7,420 bases of DNA, from the NCBI GenBank assembly GCA_947175375.1, contig CAMWMT010000125.1:1-7420 (forward strand), written 5' to 3'. Source of the DNA: an uncultured Clostridiaceae bacterium (lineage in GTDB: Bacteria; Bacillota; Clostridia; Lachnospirales; Lachnospiraceae). Shown piece by piece: positions 5,699 through 7,420 of the stretch. The notes beneath the pieces were generated by a model, which was not told the origin of the DNA, ran no database searches, and saw nothing but the letters and a program-made list of their open reading frames with translations. Position numbers and translations under genes: made by a program. Positions within the stretch are counted from its first letter, which is position 1; each line of letters begins with the position of its first letter.

Positions 5699-5992
5699 AT
5701 GAAAGATGATAGAGAACTGATTAAGATGCTCCAAGAAATTAAGCCGTTTTTATCTGTTCAGTATCAGAATGAAATTGATGAAAGAATAAAAAAACTTACA
5801 CCAGCAATTCCTGAAATAGAGCCTGTTGGACACGAAAAAATGATTATTTGTCCAGAATGCAATCATGTGATTTGTTATGATGATGATCTTGAAGATTTGA
5901 GAGAAATTTATGAGATTGATTCGCTTTATTGTAAAATATGTGGACAGTCGGTGGATGTGCGTAACATAGAAGTGGGGAACAATAATGAATAA
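5699..5992 (+). CDS. AT-rich small zinc-ribbon protein of unknown function
   Basis: This 97-residue protein has an acidic/basic helical N-terminus (residues 1-33, DDRELIKMLQEIKPF). The C-terminal half forms a zinc ribbon: C51-P-E-C54 and C78-K-I-C81-G, 23 residues apart, with an extra C59. An acidic loop lies between the pairs (DDDLEDLREIYEID). Zinc ribbons commonly bind DNA, RNA or protein, but nothing identifies the partner. By hand count its coding sequence is about one third G+C, while sampled lines of neighbouring genes are near one half. This suggests separate acquisition. The ribosome binding site AAAGGA (5687-5692) is 6 bases upstream, beside a GC-rich hairpin. Its last 8 bases overlap the start of ssb, so it is integrated in the operon. 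Function unknown. Confidence 0.75.
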   Translation: MKDDRELIKMLQEIKPFLSVQYQNEIDERIKKLTPAIPEIEPVGHEKMIICPECNHVICYDDDLEDLREIYEIDSLYCKICGQSVDVRNIEVGNNNE

Positions 5993-6428
5993 AGTTATTT
6001 TGATGGGCCGTCTGGTCCGGGACCCGGAGATCCGTTATTCCAATGGGGAAAATGCAATGGCTATTGCACGGTTCACTTTGGCAGTAGACAGACGATTTAA
6101 CCGTGACAGGGATCAGAAGTCCGACTTTATCAGTTGTATTTCTTTTGGCAAAAATGCAGAGTTTGCGGAAAAGTATCTGAAGAAAGGCATTAAGCTTGTG
6201 GTTACAGGCAAGATCCAGACAGGAAGCTATGCCAACCGGGACGGTAAAAAAGTCTATACCACGGACGTTGTAGTGGAAGAGCAGGAATTTGCGGAAAGCA
6301 AGAAGGTGTCAGAAGCAAACAGCGGATCTGGCCAGAATTCTGGGCAAAGTACGGGCTATCCGGAGCCGGAAAATGACGGGTTTATGAATATTCCGGATGG
6401 CATCGATGAAGAGTTTCCGTTTAATTAG
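5985..6428 (+). CDS. ssb: Single-stranded DNA-binding protein (SSB)
   Basis: The 147-residue product has the OB-fold of bacterial and phage SSB at residues 1-105: MNKVILMGRLVRDPEIRY at the N-terminus, ARFTLAVDRRF (28-38), DFISCISFGKNAEFAEKYL (47-65), KKGIKLVVTGKIQTGSY (66-82) and YTTDVVVEEQEF (91-102). A Ser/Gly/Gln-rich linker (110-126) leads to an acidic tip, DEEFPFN, close to the usual DDDIPF but with one extra Asn after the final Phe. The protein coats single-stranded DNA and, through its tip, recruits partner enzymes. The start overlaps the end of the zinc-ribbon gene by 8 bases, with a weak purine-rich site (GTGGGG, 5972-5977), so coupled translation is likely. The SCISFGK sequence, where host SSBs usually have a Trp, suggests a phage-type copy. 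Confidence 0.95.
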   Translation: MNKVILMGRLVRDPEIRYSNGENAMAIARFTLAVDRRFNRDRDQKSDFISCISFGKNAEFAEKYLKKGIKLVVTGKIQTGSYANRDGKKVYTTDVVVEEQEFAESKKVSEANSGSGQNSGQSTGYPEPENDGFMNIPDGIDEEFPFN

Positions 6429-6439
6429 GAGGGCTGTCG

Positions 6440-6820
6440 ATGTTAAATGAGATGAAACCTTCAGAGGTATTGCAGGACTTTCTTGATTTTATGAAAGAAT
6501 GCCAAAAAGAGTATCAGGCATGTATGGTCGAAGTCCATAAGCATGATAAGCGGGTTCAGGACTTTCTTCATGCTCTGGAGTTTGCTGAAAATCGGCAGGA
6601 GCGGAATAAGATTGCCACGCAGGTTAGTCAGAGCCGGAAGGAACGCAGAAGGCTCAAAGACAGAGCAAAACTTCTGGAAGAATGTGCAAGGTTTTATGGG
6701 GATAAATCCAATAAACAGTTCTTTGACAAGTTGCGAAGTCTGGTCTCGAAACAGGAAAAGGAAGAAGAATTTCTGGAAAGCGATCGGATCTATAAACCAA
6801 GGGCAGGTGATGATGTATGA
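6440..6820 (+). CDS. Helical, highly charged conserved phage protein
   Basis: This 126-residue, almost entirely helical protein is rich in Lys, Arg and Glu. Notable stretches are KHDKRVQDFLHALEFAENRQ (34-53), RNKIATQVSQSRKERRRLKD (55-74) and the C-terminal DRIYKPRAG (115-123). A protein of this style (basic central helix with 'SRKERRR', tail ending near 'Y.PR') often lies between SSB and other DNA-metabolism genes in Firmicute prophages. I know no assigned activity. There is no Cys metal motif or membrane segment. The basic helix could bind nucleic acid, but this is inference. The ribosome binding site AGGAGGG (6427-6433) overlaps the ssb stop and lies 6 bases upstream. The stop overlaps the next start as ATGA, so the nuclease gene downstream is probably translationally coupled to it. 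Confidence 0.8.
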   Translation: MLNEMKPSEVLQDFLDFMKECQKEYQACMVEVHKHDKRVQDFLHALEFAENRQERNKIATQVSQSRKERRRLKDRAKLLEECARFYGDKSNKQFFDKLRSLVSKQEKEEEFLESDRIYKPRAGDDV

Positions 6821-7419
6821 GCATAATAATTGTAGAAGATCGGGCGCAACAGTCTGGCAAGCATGAAAATAAGCATCGGTGGTTTGACAGCCATGACGTG
6901 GAGCTGTTACAGGCTCCGCTCCCAGTGGGCGATTACATACTTTATACAGATACTGTGGAGGATGTGATTCGGAGGAAGGCGAAGCGTGGGGTTGATCTGA
7001 AGAAGATGGACTTTCTGGGGAGTTATAAGGTCTGTGTTGATACGAAGCGGGATATGACAGAGATTGAAGGGAATATCTGTGGAAAGCAGCATGATCGTTT
7101 TCGGGATGAATGTGTATTAGCGCAGAATAACAACATCCAGCTCTATATATTGGTGGAAAATCAGGATGGGATCAGTTGCCTTGACGATGTGCCTGGCTGG
7201 AAAAATCCGAGAACAGAACGATATGATATGATTGTGTCCAAACATAAAGAAGGAAAGTGGAAGCGTGTTCCAGAACCGAAAGCTCCGCCAACAACAGGAG
7301 AAAGGCTTGCAAAGTGTATGAAGACCATGCAGGAAAAGTATGGCGTGAAGTTCCTGTTTTGTCATCCTGATGAGGCAGGAGAACATATTCTGAAGTTATT
7401 AACCTTGCAGGAGGGATGA
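6817..7419 (+). CDS. ERCC4-domain nuclease-like protein
   Basis: The 200-residue product matches a phage type of the XPF/ERCC4 nuclease fold. It has an N-terminal strand with E7-D8-R9, then PVGDYILY (36-43) with G38-D39, then VCVDTKRDMTEIEGNICGK (72-90), and QHDRFRDECVLAQNNNIQLY (91-110) leading to ILVEN. In classic ERCC4 nucleases the metal motif is GD...ERK; here ERK is replaced by D75-T76-K77. Family members cut branched or flap DNA, so a role in processing recombination or replication intermediates is likely. The C-terminal part (GWKNPR..., KCMKTMQEKYGVKFLFCHP, 168-184) is also typical of phage versions. It overlaps the preceding gene by four bases (ATGA), with AGGTGA (6805-6810) as ribosome binding site. 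Fold confident; activity and substrate inferred. Confidence 0.88.
   Translation: MSIIIVEDRAQQSGKHENKHRWFDSHDVELLQAPLPVGDYILYTDTVEDVIRRKAKRGVDLKKMDFLGSYKVCVDTKRDMTEIEGNICGKQHDRFRDECVLAQNNNIQLYILVENQDGISCLDDVPGWKNPRTERYDMIVSKHKEGKWKRVPEPKAPPTTGERLAKCMKTMQEKYGVKFLFCHPDEAGEHILKLLTLQEG
7409..7415 (+). promoter_or_regulatory. Shine-Dalgarno for the next gene beyond the window
   Basis: AGGAGGG sits in the last codons of the ERCC4 gene. An ATG at 7416-7418 follows with no spacing and is too close to be a good start, so the actual start probably lies just past base 7420. It shows that the gene run continues in the same direction. Confidence 0.5.
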
Positions 7420-7420
7420 T

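Noticed and set aside
1..7420. CRISPR array, tRNA, rRNA or insertion sequence
   Set aside because: The window is almost fully coding; I saw no spaced direct repeats, tRNA-like cloverleaf, transposase or terminal inverted repeats.

Overview
The window looks like the early DNA-metabolism (recombination/replication) module of a prophage or related mobile element from a Firmicute, probably of the Clostridia/Lachnospiraceae type. This rests on the protein types (RecT, phage-type SSB, ERCC4-fold nuclease, SMC-like ATPase), strong AGGAGG-type ribosome binding sites, moderate GC content, and dense one-strand packing. No integrase, repressor, structural or host gene is visible, so whether it is prophage, phage or conjugative element is inferred.

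Layout, all on the + strand: the 3' end of an unidentified gene (1-180); a zinc-hook SMC/SbcC-like ATPase (211-2208); two small unknown proteins (2212-2436 and 2447-2665); RecT annealase (2665-3549); a YycJ/WalJ-like metallo-beta-lactamase-fold putative nuclease (3554-4231); a small unknown (4245-4466); a conserved phage protein often labelled 'replication terminator protein' (4495-4914); a larger conserved phage protein of unknown function (4930-5646); a GC-rich hairpin (5661-5684); an AT-rich zinc-ribbon protein (5699-5992); SSB (5985-6428); a helical basic phage protein (6440-6820); and an ERCC4-domain nuclease-like protein (6817-7419). A strong Shine-Dalgarno at the last bases shows that the gene run continues beyond the window.

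Genes abut or overlap (TAATG at 2663-2667, ATGA at 6817-6820, an 8-base overlap at 5985-5992) and most Shine-Dalgarno sequences lie in the end of the preceding gene. This indicates one polycistronic unit with translational coupling. No internal promoter or intrinsic terminator could be supported. The largest intergenic gap is about 52 bases and holds the hairpin; no stretch over 300 bases lacks a gene.

A plausible joint reading is that the ATPase and the MBL-fold protein process DNA ends, RecT loads and anneals the single strands, SSB protects single-stranded DNA, and the ERCC4 protein cuts branched intermediates. The ATPase has no SbcD/Mre11 partner and RecT has no lambda-Exo/YqaJ-type exonuclease in the window, so the MBL-fold protein is the best candidate for the missing nuclease. 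That is an inference from order and family, not something the sequence proves.
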